Of a stretch of DNA of 6,479 nucleotides, positions 1 through 6,479 are shown in pieces. Both the position numbers and the translations under genes were made by a program. The number at the start of each line of letters is the position of its first letter. The first letter of the stretch is position 1. A model generated the notes under the pieces. That model did no database searches. It saw only the letters and a list, made by a program, of their open reading frames with translations, and had not been told where the DNA came from. Source of the DNA: Muribaculaceae bacterium (GTDB lineage: Bacteria; Bacteroidota; Bacteroidia; Bacteroidales; Muribaculaceae); NCBI GenBank assembly GCA_029060585.1, contig JAIDTS010000220.1:1-6479 (forward strand), given 5' to 3'.

Positions 1-1
1 G

Positions 2-949
2 CGCTTCCAGGGACCCCATCCGCACCGGCATCAGGTGGGCTACAACCGGCAGGGCGGCAACCAGGGCGGCTACCAGAACCGTCAGCAGGGTGGCTACAAC
101 CGTCCGGGTAGTCAGCAGGGTGGATATCAGAAACGTCAGCAGGGTGGATTCCAGAAGAATCAGAAGCCGGGCATGAAGTTCACTCCGCGTCCCCGCCAGA
201 TCGACTATATCATTGACGACATCGATCCGAACGAACCGATCCGCCTCAATAAATTCATGGCCAACTCAGGCATCTGCTCGCGTCGCGAAGCAGACGAGAA
301 GATCGCAGCCGGACTTGTGACGGTCAACGACGTGGTAGTGACGGAACTCGGCACCAAGATCAACCGCGACGATGTGGTGAAATGCGAGGATAAGGTTGTC
401 ACTCCCGAACGCAAGTGCTACGTTCTTCTCAACAAACCCAAGGACTGCGTGACCACAAGCGATGATCCCAACGGACGAATGACAGTGCTCGACGTTGTGA
501 AAGGCGCATGCCGCGAACGCATTTATCCCGTAGGCCGCCTCGACCGCAACACTACAGGTGTGCTTCTCCTGACCAACGACGGAGAGCTCGCATCGAAGCT
601 CACTCACCCGAAATTCGTCAAGAAGAAGATCTATCACGTCTGGACCGACAAGGACATTTCCGAGGAAGACATGCAGCGCATCGCGGACGGCATCCAGCTT
701 GAAGACGGCGAGATCCACGCCGACGCAATCTCATATGCCAACGACACAGACCGCAATCAGGCCGGTATCGAGATTCACAGCGGACGCAACCGTATCGTAC
801 GCCGTATATTCGAGCACCTCGGCTACCGAGTGACGAAGCTCGACCGCGTCTATTTCGCAGGCCTCACAAAGAAGAACCTCCCGCGCGGCCGCTGGAGATA
901 TCTGACACAGGAGGAAGTGAACTTCCTACGCATGGGATCCTTCGAATAA
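2..949 (+). CDS. rluB: RsuA/RluB-family 23S rRNA pseudouridine synthase (5' partial)
   Basis: The enzyme isomerises a uridine in large-subunit rRNA to pseudouridine in the cytoplasm. The frame is open to the window edge (first full codon at base 2), and the residues before the GTG at 35 are also Gln/His/Arg-rich, so the true start probably lies upstream. Numbering from that GTG: residues 1-48 are a low-complexity Gly/Gln/Arg/Asn/Tyr tail. Residues 68-115 are an S4 RNA-binding domain ([19 protein letters not shown]). The catalytic domain follows, with LLNKPKD at 131-137, the catalytic-Asp motif GRLDRNTTG at 167-175 (Asp170), and the RsuA-family motif GRNRIVRR at 250-257. The end [16 protein letters not shown] resembles E. 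coli RluB more than RsuA. The family is certain; the exact target uridine (RluB versus RluE or RluF) is inferred. It is followed after 46 nt by asnS and may be co-transcribed with it. Confidence 0.88.
   Translation, partial: RFQGPHPHRHQVGYNRQGGNQGGYQNRQQGGYNRPGSQQGGYQKRQQGGFQKNQKPGMKFTPRPRQIDYIIDDIDPNEPIRLNKFMANSGICSRREADEKIAAGLVTVNDVVVTELGTKINRDDVVKCEDKVVTPERKCYVLLNKPKDCVTTSDDPNGRMTVLDVVKGACRERIYPVGRLDRNTTGVLLLTNDGELASKLTHPKFVKKKIYHVWTDKDISEEDMQRIADGIQLEDGEIHADAISYANDTDRNQAGIEIHSGRNRIVRRIFEHLGYRVTKLDRVYFAGLTKKNLPRGRWRYLTQEEVNFLRMGSFE
38..178 (+). repeat. Low-complexity Gly/Gln/Arg/Asn/Tyr coding repeats in the RluB N-terminal tail
   Basis: The region encodes degenerate repeats of the type GGY(Q/N)xRQQ, for example [18 protein letters not shown] and GGYQKRQQ, then GGFQKNQ. 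At DNA level the 13-mer gtcagcagggtgg occurs exactly at 81-93, 111-123 and 135-147. The encoded segment should be disordered and basic, like an RGG-type RNA-binding tail. Such tails are common on Bacteroidota pseudouridine synthases of this family, from memory. Confidence 0.8.
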
Positions 950-958
950 TCACACCCC

Positions 959-978
959 TAATGACCTTAAGGTCTTTA
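959..978. promoter_or_regulatory. 20-nt imperfect inverted repeat in the rluB-asnS gap
   Basis: Bases 959-978 form an inverted repeat in which 9 of 10 symmetric pairs match; the exception is T962/T975. The core GACCTTAAGGTC (963-974) is a perfect palindrome and is followed by TTT. As RNA it could fold only into a short stem, so it is a poor intrinsic terminator. As DNA it could be an operator for a dimeric regulator. No TAnnTTTG promoter box is visible in this 46-nt gap. The function is unknown. Confidence 0.4.
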
Positions 979-995
979 ACTCCAAAAGAATAATT

Positions 996-2393
996 ATGCA
1001 GAACATCAAACGAACGACCGTCAAGGCCCTCCTCTCCGACCCTGAGAAATATATGGGCACAGAAGTGGATGTAAAGGGTTGGGTGCGCTCACGCCGCGGC
1101 AACAAGAACGTGGCCTTCATCGCTCTCAACGACGGATCATCTATAAAGAACGTGCAGATCGTCGTAGATTTCGCCAAAATTCCCGAGGATTCGCTGAAAG
1201 ACATTACGACAGGAGCCTCCATCCACGTGCAAGGACAGGCCGTAGCTTCGCAGGGAAAGGGACAGGCGATCGAGGTGCAGGCCGGCGAGATAGAGATCTA
1301 CGGCAAGGCCGACGTCGCTGAGTATCCCCTGCAGAAAAAAGGACACTCTCTGGAGTTCCTCCGCGAGATAGCCCATCTGCGCCCGCGCACCAATACCTTC
1401 GGCGCCGTGCTCCGTATTCGCCATGCCCTGGCTTATGCAATACATAAGTTTTTCAACGACAAGGGATTCTACTATTTCCACACTCCGCTCATCACGGCTT
1501 CAGACTGCGAGGGAGCCGGTGCACAGTTCCAGGTGACAACCCTTCCTCTCGACGACCTCCCCAAGACAGAGGACGGCAAGACCGACTACAGCCAGGACTT
1601 CTTCGGAAAGATGGCGTCGCTTACAGTCAGCGGCCAGCTCGAGGGAGAGCTCGGAGCCACGGCTCTGGGATGCATCTATACCTTCGGCCCGACTTTCCGA
1701 GCAGAGAATTCGAATACGCCCCGCCACCTCTCGGAATTCTGGATGATCGAGCCTGAAATGGCATTCTACGAGATAGAAGAAAATATGGACCTTGCAGAGG
1801 AATTCATCAAATATTGCATCAAATATGCCCTTGAGCACTGCAAGGATGACATTGAGTTCCTCAACGAGCATTTCGACAAGGAACTTATTGACCGTCTGAA
1901 TTTTGTGGTCAACAATGACTTCGTCCGCCTTCCCTACACCGAGGGCATCAAGATTCTTGAGGAAAGCGGCAAGAAATTCGAGTTCCCGGTATACTGGGGC
2001 GTCGACCTTGCTTCGGAGCATGAGCGCTACCTCGTAGAGCAGCACTTCAAGAAGCCGGTTATCCTTACCGATTATCCGAAGGAAATCAAGGCCTTCTACA
2101 TGAAGCTCAACGACGACGGCAAAACCGTTCGCGCTATGGATGTCCTCTTCCCGAAGATCGGCGAGATCATCGGAGGAAGCCAAAGGGAGGAAAACTACGA
2201 CAAACTCAAACAGCGCATGGCCGACCAAGGCCTGGAGGGAATGGACTGGTATCTGGATACCCGCAAGTTCGGCACTGTACCCCACAGCGGTTTCGGCCTC
2301 GGTTTCGAGCGCCTGATCCTATTCGTCACCGGCATGCAGAACATCCGCGACGTAATTCCATTCCCCCGCTATCCGAACAACTGCGAATTCTAA
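996..2393 (+). CDS. asnS: Asparaginyl-tRNA synthetase
   Basis: A class IIb aminoacyl-tRNA synthetase that attaches asparagine to tRNA-Asn using ATP in the cytoplasm. The protein has 465 residues, the usual size for bacterial AsnRS. Residues about 20-105 are the OB-fold anticodon-binding domain. Motif 1 lies around 158-175 ([18 protein letters not shown]), motif 2 at 234-248 ([15 protein letters not shown], with the class II Arg235), and motif 3 at 432-440 (GFGLGFERL). The DFFGK and [10 protein letters not shown] segments (201-218) match bacterial AsnRS rather than AspRS. No truncation or missing residue is seen. The ATG at 996 follows an A-rich leader (aaaagaataatt) without a clear Shine-Dalgarno site, which is normal for this phylum. 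lnb starts 3 nt after the stop, which suggests one transcript. Confidence 0.97.
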   Translation: MQNIKRTTVKALLSDPEKYMGTEVDVKGWVRSRRGNKNVAFIALNDGSSIKNVQIVVDFAKIPEDSLKDITTGASIHVQGQAVASQGKGQAIEVQAGEIEIYGKADVAEYPLQKKGHSLEFLREIAHLRPRTNTFGAVLRIRHALAYAIHKFFNDKGFYYFHTPLITASDCEGAGAQFQVTTLPLDDLPKTEDGKTDYSQDFFGKMASLTVSGQLEGELGATALGCIYTFGPTFRAENSNTPRHLSEFWMIEPEMAFYEIEENMDLAEEFIKYCIKYALEHCKDDIEFLNEHFDKELIDRLNFVVNNDFVRLPYTEGIKILEESGKKFEFPVYWGVDLASEHERYLVEQHFKKPVILTDYPKEIKAFYMKLNDDGKTVRAMDVLFPKIGEIIGGSQREENYDKLKQRMADQGLEGMDWYLDTRKFGTVPHSGFGLGFERLILFVTGMQNIRDVIPFPRYPNNCEF

Positions 2394-2396
2394 GGA

Positions 2397-3623
2397 ATGA
2401 ACCGCATTTTAAGGATACTGATAATGATTCTCTACCTCTCCTGCGGCGTGAAAGCCCAGGAGAGGACCGATACAGTCTTCCCTGCCGATCATCCCGGCGG
2501 GGAAGACCTTACTGTAAGTATAGTGACTTGTGCTCCCGGCCCTGACGTCTATGAGCTGTGCGGCCATGCGGCCATACGCATCCGCAGCGCGGAGATGGAC
2601 TCAGTCTGGAACTACGGTATCTTTGATTTCACCTCCCCTAATTTCATCTACCGCTTCTGTAAGGGGGAGACCGACTACATGGTCTATGGCTATCAGTTCG
2701 AGCGATTTATGCCGGCGTATATCAGGCGAGGCTCCACGGTCAAGGAGCAGGTGCTCGACCTTACGCAGGAAGAGGCGCGACAGCTTCGCGCGTTGCTTCA
2801 GACCGAGTCGCTTCCGGAGAACAGAATCTACAGATACAACTATGTGCGCGACAACTGCGCCACTCGGCCGTGGAAACGCGTAAGGGAGGCCGCCGGCCGC
2901 GATATCCATCTCCCCGACACCCTTTACTACCCTACTTTCCGCTCAGAGATGAGGCATTTCCACAGAAACTATCCATGGTATCAGTTCGGCATCGACCTTG
3001 TGCTGGGAAGCGGACTCGACTATCCTCTCGATAAGGACGAGGATACTTTCGCTCCCCCGGTCCTGGCCGATAAACTGGCGGCCGCGACGATAGGAGGCAG
3101 GTCTCTGGTCAAGGCTACAAATATCATTTTTCCAGGATATGTAGACGCTACTCTTCCTCCGACGCCTTGGTGGCGAACACCGATGGCCGTAGGAATCGCC
3201 ATGCTTCTGCTGAGTCTTGGCACGCTTTTTGCCTATCTTTTAAGGAAGCGTCTCTGGCGATGGTGGATATCACTCTATTTCCTGACTGCCGGAGTGGCGG
3301 GGTGCATAGTGGCCTTCCTCGTCTTCTGCTCGGAGCATGAGGCTACGTCGCCCAATATACTTCTTCTCTGGCTCAATCCGCTACAGCTCGTCATAGCGGC
3401 TGGAATCTGGTGGAAGTCATGGAAGATGCCCGTAGCTGTCATCGCAGCGTATGATGCGGCCATGGCTGTCGGACTCGTACTCCTGTGGTGGACGCCTCTT
3501 GTAAGCCAGGCCGCCAATCCAGCTATCTGGCCGATGCTTCTCTGCATAATCCCTCTCACGCTCACCATTTTTCTTTCCTCATCCCACCATAACCTCACAA
3601 CCCAACAACCCACAACCAAATGA
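2397..3623 (+). CDS. lnb: Lnb-like lipoprotein N-acyltransferase (DUF4105 membrane protein)
   Basis: The protein has 408 residues. Residues 1-20 are a signal peptide with a likely signal peptidase I site after VKA. Residues 21-257 are a periplasmic DUF4105 domain with the conserved-looking blocks YELCGHAAIRI (52-62, Cys55 and His57), WNYGIFDF (71-78) and YNYVRDNCATR (147-157, Cys154). Five predicted membrane segments follow at about 262-282, 288-311, 320-339, 344-365 and 376-395. Basic loops RKRLWR and KSWK sit on the cytoplasmic side, and the loop SEHEATSPN is periplasmic. Known of the family: a Bacteroides DUF4105 protein was identified as Lnb, which N-acylates the lipoprotein N-terminal cysteine in organisms lacking Lnt. 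I assign this gene by domain plan and by recalled synteny near asnS and secA. The ATG at 2397 lies 3 nt after asnS with GGA just upstream. The last four bases overlap the next gene. The polar tail HHNLTTQQPTTK should be cytoplasmic. DUF4105 membership is firm; orthology to Lnb itself is probable. Confidence 0.8.
   Translation: MNRILRILIMILYLSCGVKAQERTDTVFPADHPGGEDLTVSIVTCAPGPDVYELCGHAAIRIRSAEMDSVWNYGIFDFTSPNFIYRFCKGETDYMVYGYQFERFMPAYIRRGSTVKEQVLDLTQEEARQLRALLQTESLPENRIYRYNYVRDNCATRPWKRVREAAGRDIHLPDTLYYPTFRSEMRHFHRNYPWYQFGIDLVLGSGLDYPLDKDEDTFAPPVLADKLAAATIGGRSLVKATNIIFPGYVDATLPPTPWWRTPMAVGIAMLLLSLGTLFAYLLRKRLWRWWISLYFLTAGVAGCIVAFLVFCSEHEATSPNILLLWLNPLQLVIAAGIWWKSWKMPVAVIAAYDAAMAVGLVLLWWTPLVSQAANPAIWPMLLCIIPLTLTIFLSSSHHNLTTQQPTTK
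3561..3621 (+). promoter_or_regulatory. 61-nt C-rich, G-free stretch before the phosphatase-like start
   Basis: Bases 3561-3621 contain no G and 27 C on the coding strand. They encode the last 20 residues of lnb (LTIF to TTTK region) and run into the ATG at 3620. The RNA should be unstructured. It could act as a ribosome landing zone where there is no Shine-Dalgarno site, or as a C-rich, G-poor Rho loading (rut-like) region exposed when lnb is not translated. The composition is seen directly; both roles are inference. Confidence 0.35.
3620..3623 (+). other. ATGA stop/start overlap (translational coupling)
   Basis: The lnb stop codon TGA (3621-3623) overlaps the ATG (3620-3622) of the phosphatase-like gene. 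No Shine-Dalgarno-like sequence precedes the ATG, since the preceding 59 bases contain no G. Re-initiation by ribosomes finishing lnb is therefore the likely mode of translation, which would link the amounts of the two proteins. Confidence 0.75.
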
Positions 3624-5197
3624 ATAGACTGCTGACATCCGTACTGTGCGGCCTCGTCGGTATCTCGACGGTAGCGATGGCTGATCCAACCAGACCCCGA
3701 CTTGTGGTCGGAATTATGGTAGACCAGCTCCGTACCGACTACATAGATTTTCTCAGCTCGCGCTTCGGCAAGGATGGTTTCAACCTTCTAAAGAACCGCG
3801 GGCTCTATCTGAAGAATGTGGATTACAATGTCAGCGACCTTGACATTGTCAGTTCCACCGCTATCGTATATACAGGCAATTACCCGTCCGCATCGGGTAT
3901 ACCGGCTGCGAAGGTGTATGATCCGGCTACAAAATTCCCTCTTCCGGTCTTACATGATCCGTCGACACTTGGCAACTTCACCAACGAGACCTACAGTCCG
4001 GCTGCGTTGAGACTATCGACGATCAGCGACGAACTGGCGGTAGATGGAGCCGGTCTCGGATCCATCTATAGCATCGCTCCCGATCCTATGCAGGCCATCA
4101 TAATGGCCGGCCACGGAGGATCGAGTGCGTTCTGGATTTCCGACGAGACCGGCAAATGGGCTACTACCACCTATTACAAGGAAGTGCCCAGCGCTATTAG
4201 CCAGCGCAACTATCAGATTCCTCTCGCAGAACGGCTCGACACCATGGTGTGGACCCCGAGCAATTCACTTGACTCTTATCATGGAGTGCCTCCACAGAAG
4301 AAATACTTTCCTTTTCGGCACGCCTTTCCGAAGAAGAGCAGCGACAGATATGTGAAATATAAGGCGTCGGCGCTCGTCAATACGGAAGTGACCGATATCG
4401 CAATCGACTATATCAAGAGCCTTCAGCTCGGCCAGAGAGACGACGTCATCGATATGCTCAACATAGGATACACCGTAGCTCCTTTCAAATACGGAGTGGA
4501 CGGAGACATGCGTCTTGAGATGCAGGACAGCTATCTGCGTCTCGACAGCCAGCTGGAACGTCTGCTTGGTGCGATCAAGGAAAACATCGGACTGGAAAAC
4601 ACACTCGTTTTTCTTGTCTCTACCGGATATTTCGATGAGTCGGCGGAAGACGAGCCTCGCTACCGTATTCCTACCGGCACATTCTCAATGAAGAGAGCCG
4701 TGTCTCTTCTCAACTCTTATCTCAGTGCCAAGCACGGCAACGATCAGTATGTTGACGGCAGTTTCCGCAACATGATCTATCTCGACCACTCGACCCTTGA
4801 GCGCAAGGGGCTTGATCCTACCGAGGTGAGCCGGGACGCCCGCGATTTCGTGGTCATGATGAGCGGTGTGGCAGATGTGAAGTCTCTGACTGATATAGTA
4901 GGGGAGACCACCCCAGACCTCAGGAGGATAGGAAGGGGTCTCGACCCAAAGAGTGCGGGCGACCTGCGTCTTGAATTCGCTCCCGGATGGACTGTCAACG
5001 ACGACGTGCGCCTGCCCGTCATTACATGGCAGGTAAGGGAGGGTAATCCCGCTACACCCGCCTTCATAATGGGGCCGGGAGTTCCGGTCAGAATCGAGAA
5101 CGGAGAGGTCAACGCCTCGGCCATTGCGCCCACCCTAAGCTCGGTGATGCGCATCCGGAGTCCCAACGGCGCCGCCGACAAGCCCCTCGTCTTCTAA
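3620..5197 (+). CDS. Secreted alkaline-phosphatase-superfamily protein, apparently catalytically degenerate
   Basis: The protein has 525 residues, near the length of PafA-type phosphatases. Residues 1-21 are a signal peptide ending AMA, so it should be periplasmic. The fold signature is clear: PRLVVGIMVDQLRTDY (26-41), YTGNYPSASGIP (84-95), the AGHGGSSAFWISDETGKW region (163-180), and the C-terminal SAIAPTLSSVMRI followed by PNGAADKPLVF. The active site does not look intact. The first metal Asp (Asp35) is present. The Thr nucleophile expected upstream of YTG falls on Ile76 or Asp75. The metal motif usually written TADHG aligns with VSTGYFDES (333-340). The motif usually written D-x-x-GH aligns with GYTVAPFKYG (283-292). 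The late His segment aligns with PVITWQV (466-472). These alignments are from memory. It may be a pseudoenzyme or have a changed mechanism. Start and stop overlap lnb by 4 nt, so the pair is probably co-translated. No specific substrate can be named. Confidence 0.8.
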   Translation: MNRLLTSVLCGLVGISTVAMADPTRPRLVVGIMVDQLRTDYIDFLSSRFGKDGFNLLKNRGLYLKNVDYNVSDLDIVSSTAIVYTGNYPSASGIPAAKVYDPATKFPLPVLHDPSTLGNFTNETYSPAALRLSTISDELAVDGAGLGSIYSIAPDPMQAIIMAGHGGSSAFWISDETGKWATTTYYKEVPSAISQRNYQIPLAERLDTMVWTPSNSLDSYHGVPPQKKYFPFRHAFPKKSSDRYVKYKASALVNTEVTDIAIDYIKSLQLGQRDDVIDMLNIGYTVAPFKYGVDGDMRLEMQDSYLRLDSQLERLLGAIKENIGLENTLVFLVSTGYFDESAEDEPRYRIPTGTFSMKRAVSLLNSYLSAKHGNDQYVDGSFRNMIYLDHSTLERKGLDPTEVSRDARDFVVMMSGVADVKSLTDIVGETTPDLRRIGRGLDPKSAGDLRLEFAPGWTVNDDVRLPVITWQVREGNPATPAFIMGPGVPVRIENGEVNASAIAPTLSSVMRIRSPNGAADKPLVF

Positions 5198-5198
5198 A

Positions 5199-5231
5199 AT
5201 TATGCATTATGAATTATGAATTATGCATTAT
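5199..5231 (+). repeat. Heptanucleotide tandem repeat ATTATG(C/A), 4.7 copies
   Basis: Four full 7-nt units begin at 5199, 5206, 5213 and 5220, followed by a partial ATTAT at 5227-5231. Only the seventh base varies (C, A, A, C). It begins 2 nt after the stop codon of the phosphatase-like gene and ends 6 nt before the putative -7 box of secA, so it would occupy the -33 region. Similar short ATTATGA-type repeats recur between genes in Bacteroidales genomes, as I recall, unchecked. Confidence 0.85.
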
Positions 5232-5237
5232 TTTTAC

Positions 5238-5245
5238 TATCTTTG
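5238..5245 (+). promoter_or_regulatory. Putative secA promoter, Bacteroidota -7 box
   Basis: TATCTTTG at 5238-5245 matches the Bacteroidota housekeeping-sigma -7 consensus TAnnTTTG exactly. It lies 38 nt before the secA ATG, in an AT-rich gap, which would leave an A/T-rich leader of about 30 nt. No good TTTG -33 element is visible; that region is taken up by the ATTATG repeat. This suggests that secA is transcribed separately from the asnS-lnb operon, or at least has an extra promoter. Confidence 0.65.
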
Positions 5246-5283
5246 CGCTTTAAAACTGATTATAATTTAAATTCTCATTGAAA

Positions 5284-6479
5284 ATGGGATTCAGCAATAT
5301 ACTAAAATCAATATTCGGCGATCAGAGCGAACGCGCAGTGCGTCCTCTCTGGAATCGCCTTCAGAAGGAGATCAATCCGATTTCCGAGCAGATCCGCGAC
5401 ATCTCAAACGACGAGCTTCGCGATAGAATAAACGTAATCCGCGATGATATCCGCGGGGAAGCCAAGACCTACAAGGACAAGATGGCGGAAATCAGGACTC
5501 AGATCGAGACGATGGAATTCGACAAGCGCGAGCCCTACTGGAAAGAGATCGACAATCTGAAGGAGGAGATGTACAAGATGTATGCCCGCAAACTCGACGC
5601 GGCTCTTCCCGAGGTGTTTGCCGTCATCAAGGAGACCGCCCGCCGCTTTGCATCCAACGATACCATTGAGGTGAATGCGAGCGATTTCGACCGCGAGCTT
5701 GCGGCTGAGGGAAAAGATTTCGTCAGCATAGACGGCGACAAGGCCATCTACAAGACCTCCTGGATAGCAGGCGGCAATGAGATGAAGTGGGACATGGTGC
5801 ACTACGATGTGCAGCTTATCGGCGGCATGGTGCTCCATGGTGTTCTTCAGGGCGACAAGACTTCCAATAATATCGCAGAGATGGCTACCGGTGAGGGTAA
5901 GACCCTGGTGGCCACGCTTCCTGTGTTCCTCAACGCGCTTACCGGCGAAGGCGTGCATGTGGTGACCGTCAATGATTATCTCGCCAAGCGTGACTCGGAA
6001 TGGATGGGTCCGCTCTATGAGTTCCACGGTCTCTCCGTAGCCTGCATCGACAAGACTGAGCCTAACTCCGCCGAGCGCCGCAAGGCCTACAGGAGCGATA
6101 TCACATTCGGCACAAACAATGAGTTCGGTTTCGACTACCTGCGTGACAATATGGCTACCCAGCTGACCGATCTTGTGCAGCGCGACGACCATTATTACGC
6201 TATTGTCGACGAGACCGACTCCGTGCTGATCGACGATGCCCGTACACCTCTGATCATATCAGGTCCTATTCCTAAGGGTGACGACCAGATGTTCAATGAG
6301 TTCAAACCCAATGTAGAGAAAGTGGTCAACGCCCAGCGCAAGCAGGCGCAGGCACTTCTTCTCGAGGCTAAAGACAAGATTTCCGCCGCTATGAGCGGTG
6401 ATCCCGAAAAGATAAAGAAATTTGACAAGGGCGACGGTAAGAAACCTCTTACCGCGCAGGAACTGCTCGAAGACGGCGG
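5284..6479 (+). CDS. secA: Preprotein translocase ATPase SecA (3' partial)
   Basis: SecA is the motor that pushes unfolded preproteins through SecYEG at the inner membrane using ATP. The window holds 398 codons of a protein that is about 1,100 residues in Bacteroidota; the frame stays open to the end. The Walker A motif MATGEGKT lies at 200-207, with [11 protein letters not shown] at 227-237, [17 protein letters not shown] at 274-290, Walker B VDETDS at 308-313, and [12 protein letters not shown] at 317-328. Compared with E. coli SecA there is a charged, helical insertion around residues 55-100, a second insertion at about 123-171 before [10 protein letters not shown], and a third after ISGP (about 331-398). 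These are typical of Bacteroidota SecA. Walker B reads DETD where SecA usually has DEVD. The ATG at 5284 is preceded by an A/T-rich leader with no Shine-Dalgarno site, and the N-terminus [12 protein letters not shown] fits the family. Confidence 0.96.
   Translation, partial: MGFSNILKSIFGDQSERAVRPLWNRLQKEINPISEQIRDISNDELRDRINVIRDDIRGEAKTYKDKMAEIRTQIETMEFDKREPYWKEIDNLKEEMYKMYARKLDAALPEVFAVIKETARRFASNDTIEVNASDFDRELAAEGKDFVSIDGDKAIYKTSWIAGGNEMKWDMVHYDVQLIGGMVLHGVLQGDKTSNNIAEMATGEGKTLVATLPVFLNALTGEGVHVVTVNDYLAKRDSEWMGPLYEFHGLSVACIDKTEPNSAERRKAYRSDITFGTNNEFGFDYLRDNMATQLTDLVQRDDHYYAIVDETDSVLIDDARTPLIISGPIPKGDDQMFNEFKPNVEKVVNAQRKQAQALLLEAKDKISAAMSGDPEKIKKFDKGDGKKPLTAQELLEDG

Noticed and set aside
35..37. 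GTG as the start of rluB
   Set aside because: The frame is open to the window edge with the same Gln/His/Arg-rich composition, and no ribosome-binding or promoter signal precedes it; the gene is more likely truncated by the window.
266..718. Minus-strand open frame of 150 codons opposite rluB
   Set aside because: It is a shadow of the S4 and catalytic domain codons of rluB, with no start signal or family motif.
963..977. GACCTTAAGGTCTTT as an intrinsic terminator after rluB
   Set aside because: The stem has only four strong base pairs around a TTAA loop and only three T residues follow, too weak for a convincing terminator.
1500..2285. Long minus-strand open frame (261 codons) opposite asnS
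   Set aside because: It lies wholly inside the conserved asnS gene, its translation shows no recognisable motif, and long antisense frames arise from the codon bias of GC-moderate genes.
2429..2446. Possible lipobox (LYLSC) at the N-terminus of the Lnb-like protein
   Set aside because: Tyr at -3 and Leu at -2 fit a lipobox poorly, and a good signal peptidase I site (VKA before Gln21) follows directly.
5261..5266. TATAAT as an E. coli-type -10 box for secA
   Set aside because: Bacteroidota housekeeping sigma factors use TAnnTTTG at -7, a perfect copy of which is present just upstream; TATAAT is expected by chance in this AT-rich leader.
5404..6192. Long minus-strand open frame (262 codons) opposite secA
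   Set aside because: The + strand here carries canonical SecA motifs; the antisense translation matches no family I know and is a codon-bias shadow.

Overview
The window reads as chromosomal, housekeeping DNA from a member of the Bacteroidota, most likely order Bacteroidales. A Muribaculaceae-like gut lineage fits the moderately high GC, but this is a guess. The evidence is the set of protein families (RluB with a Gly/Gln/Arg-rich N-terminal tail, Lnb/DUF4105, SecA with Bacteroidota-type insertions), the absence of strong Shine-Dalgarno sites, and a TAnnTTTG-type -7 promoter box upstream of secA. All five genes lie on the + strand. There is no sign of mobile elements, CRISPR, tRNA or rRNA.

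Layout. Bases 1-949: 3' part of an RsuA/RluB-family 23S rRNA pseudouridine synthase, with its 5' end outside the window. Bases 950-995: short gap holding a 20-nt imperfect inverted repeat. Bases 996-2393: complete asparaginyl-tRNA synthetase, asnS. Bases 2397-3623: DUF4105 membrane protein, corresponding to the Bacteroides lipoprotein N-acyltransferase Lnb, starting 3 nt after asnS. Bases 3620-5197: secreted alkaline-phosphatase-superfamily protein, overlapping lnb by 4 nt (ATGA), in which most expected catalytic and metal-binding residues seem to be missing. Bases 5198-5283: AT-rich intergenic region with a 7-bp tandem repeat next to a Bacteroidota promoter box. Bases 5284-6479: 5' part of secA, running off the window.

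How the genes work together. rluB and asnS serve translation. lnb, the degenerate phosphatase-like gene and secA are all tied to the cell envelope: SecA drives export, Lnb N-acylates exported lipoproteins, and the phosphatase-like protein carries a signal peptide and is translationally coupled to Lnb. asnS, lnb and the phosphatase-like gene look like one operon. secA appears to have its own promoter.

The most interesting points are the apparent pseudo-phosphatase coupled to lnb, the heptanucleotide repeat in the secA promoter region, and a 61-nt C-rich stretch without any G at the lnb/pseudo-phosphatase junction.
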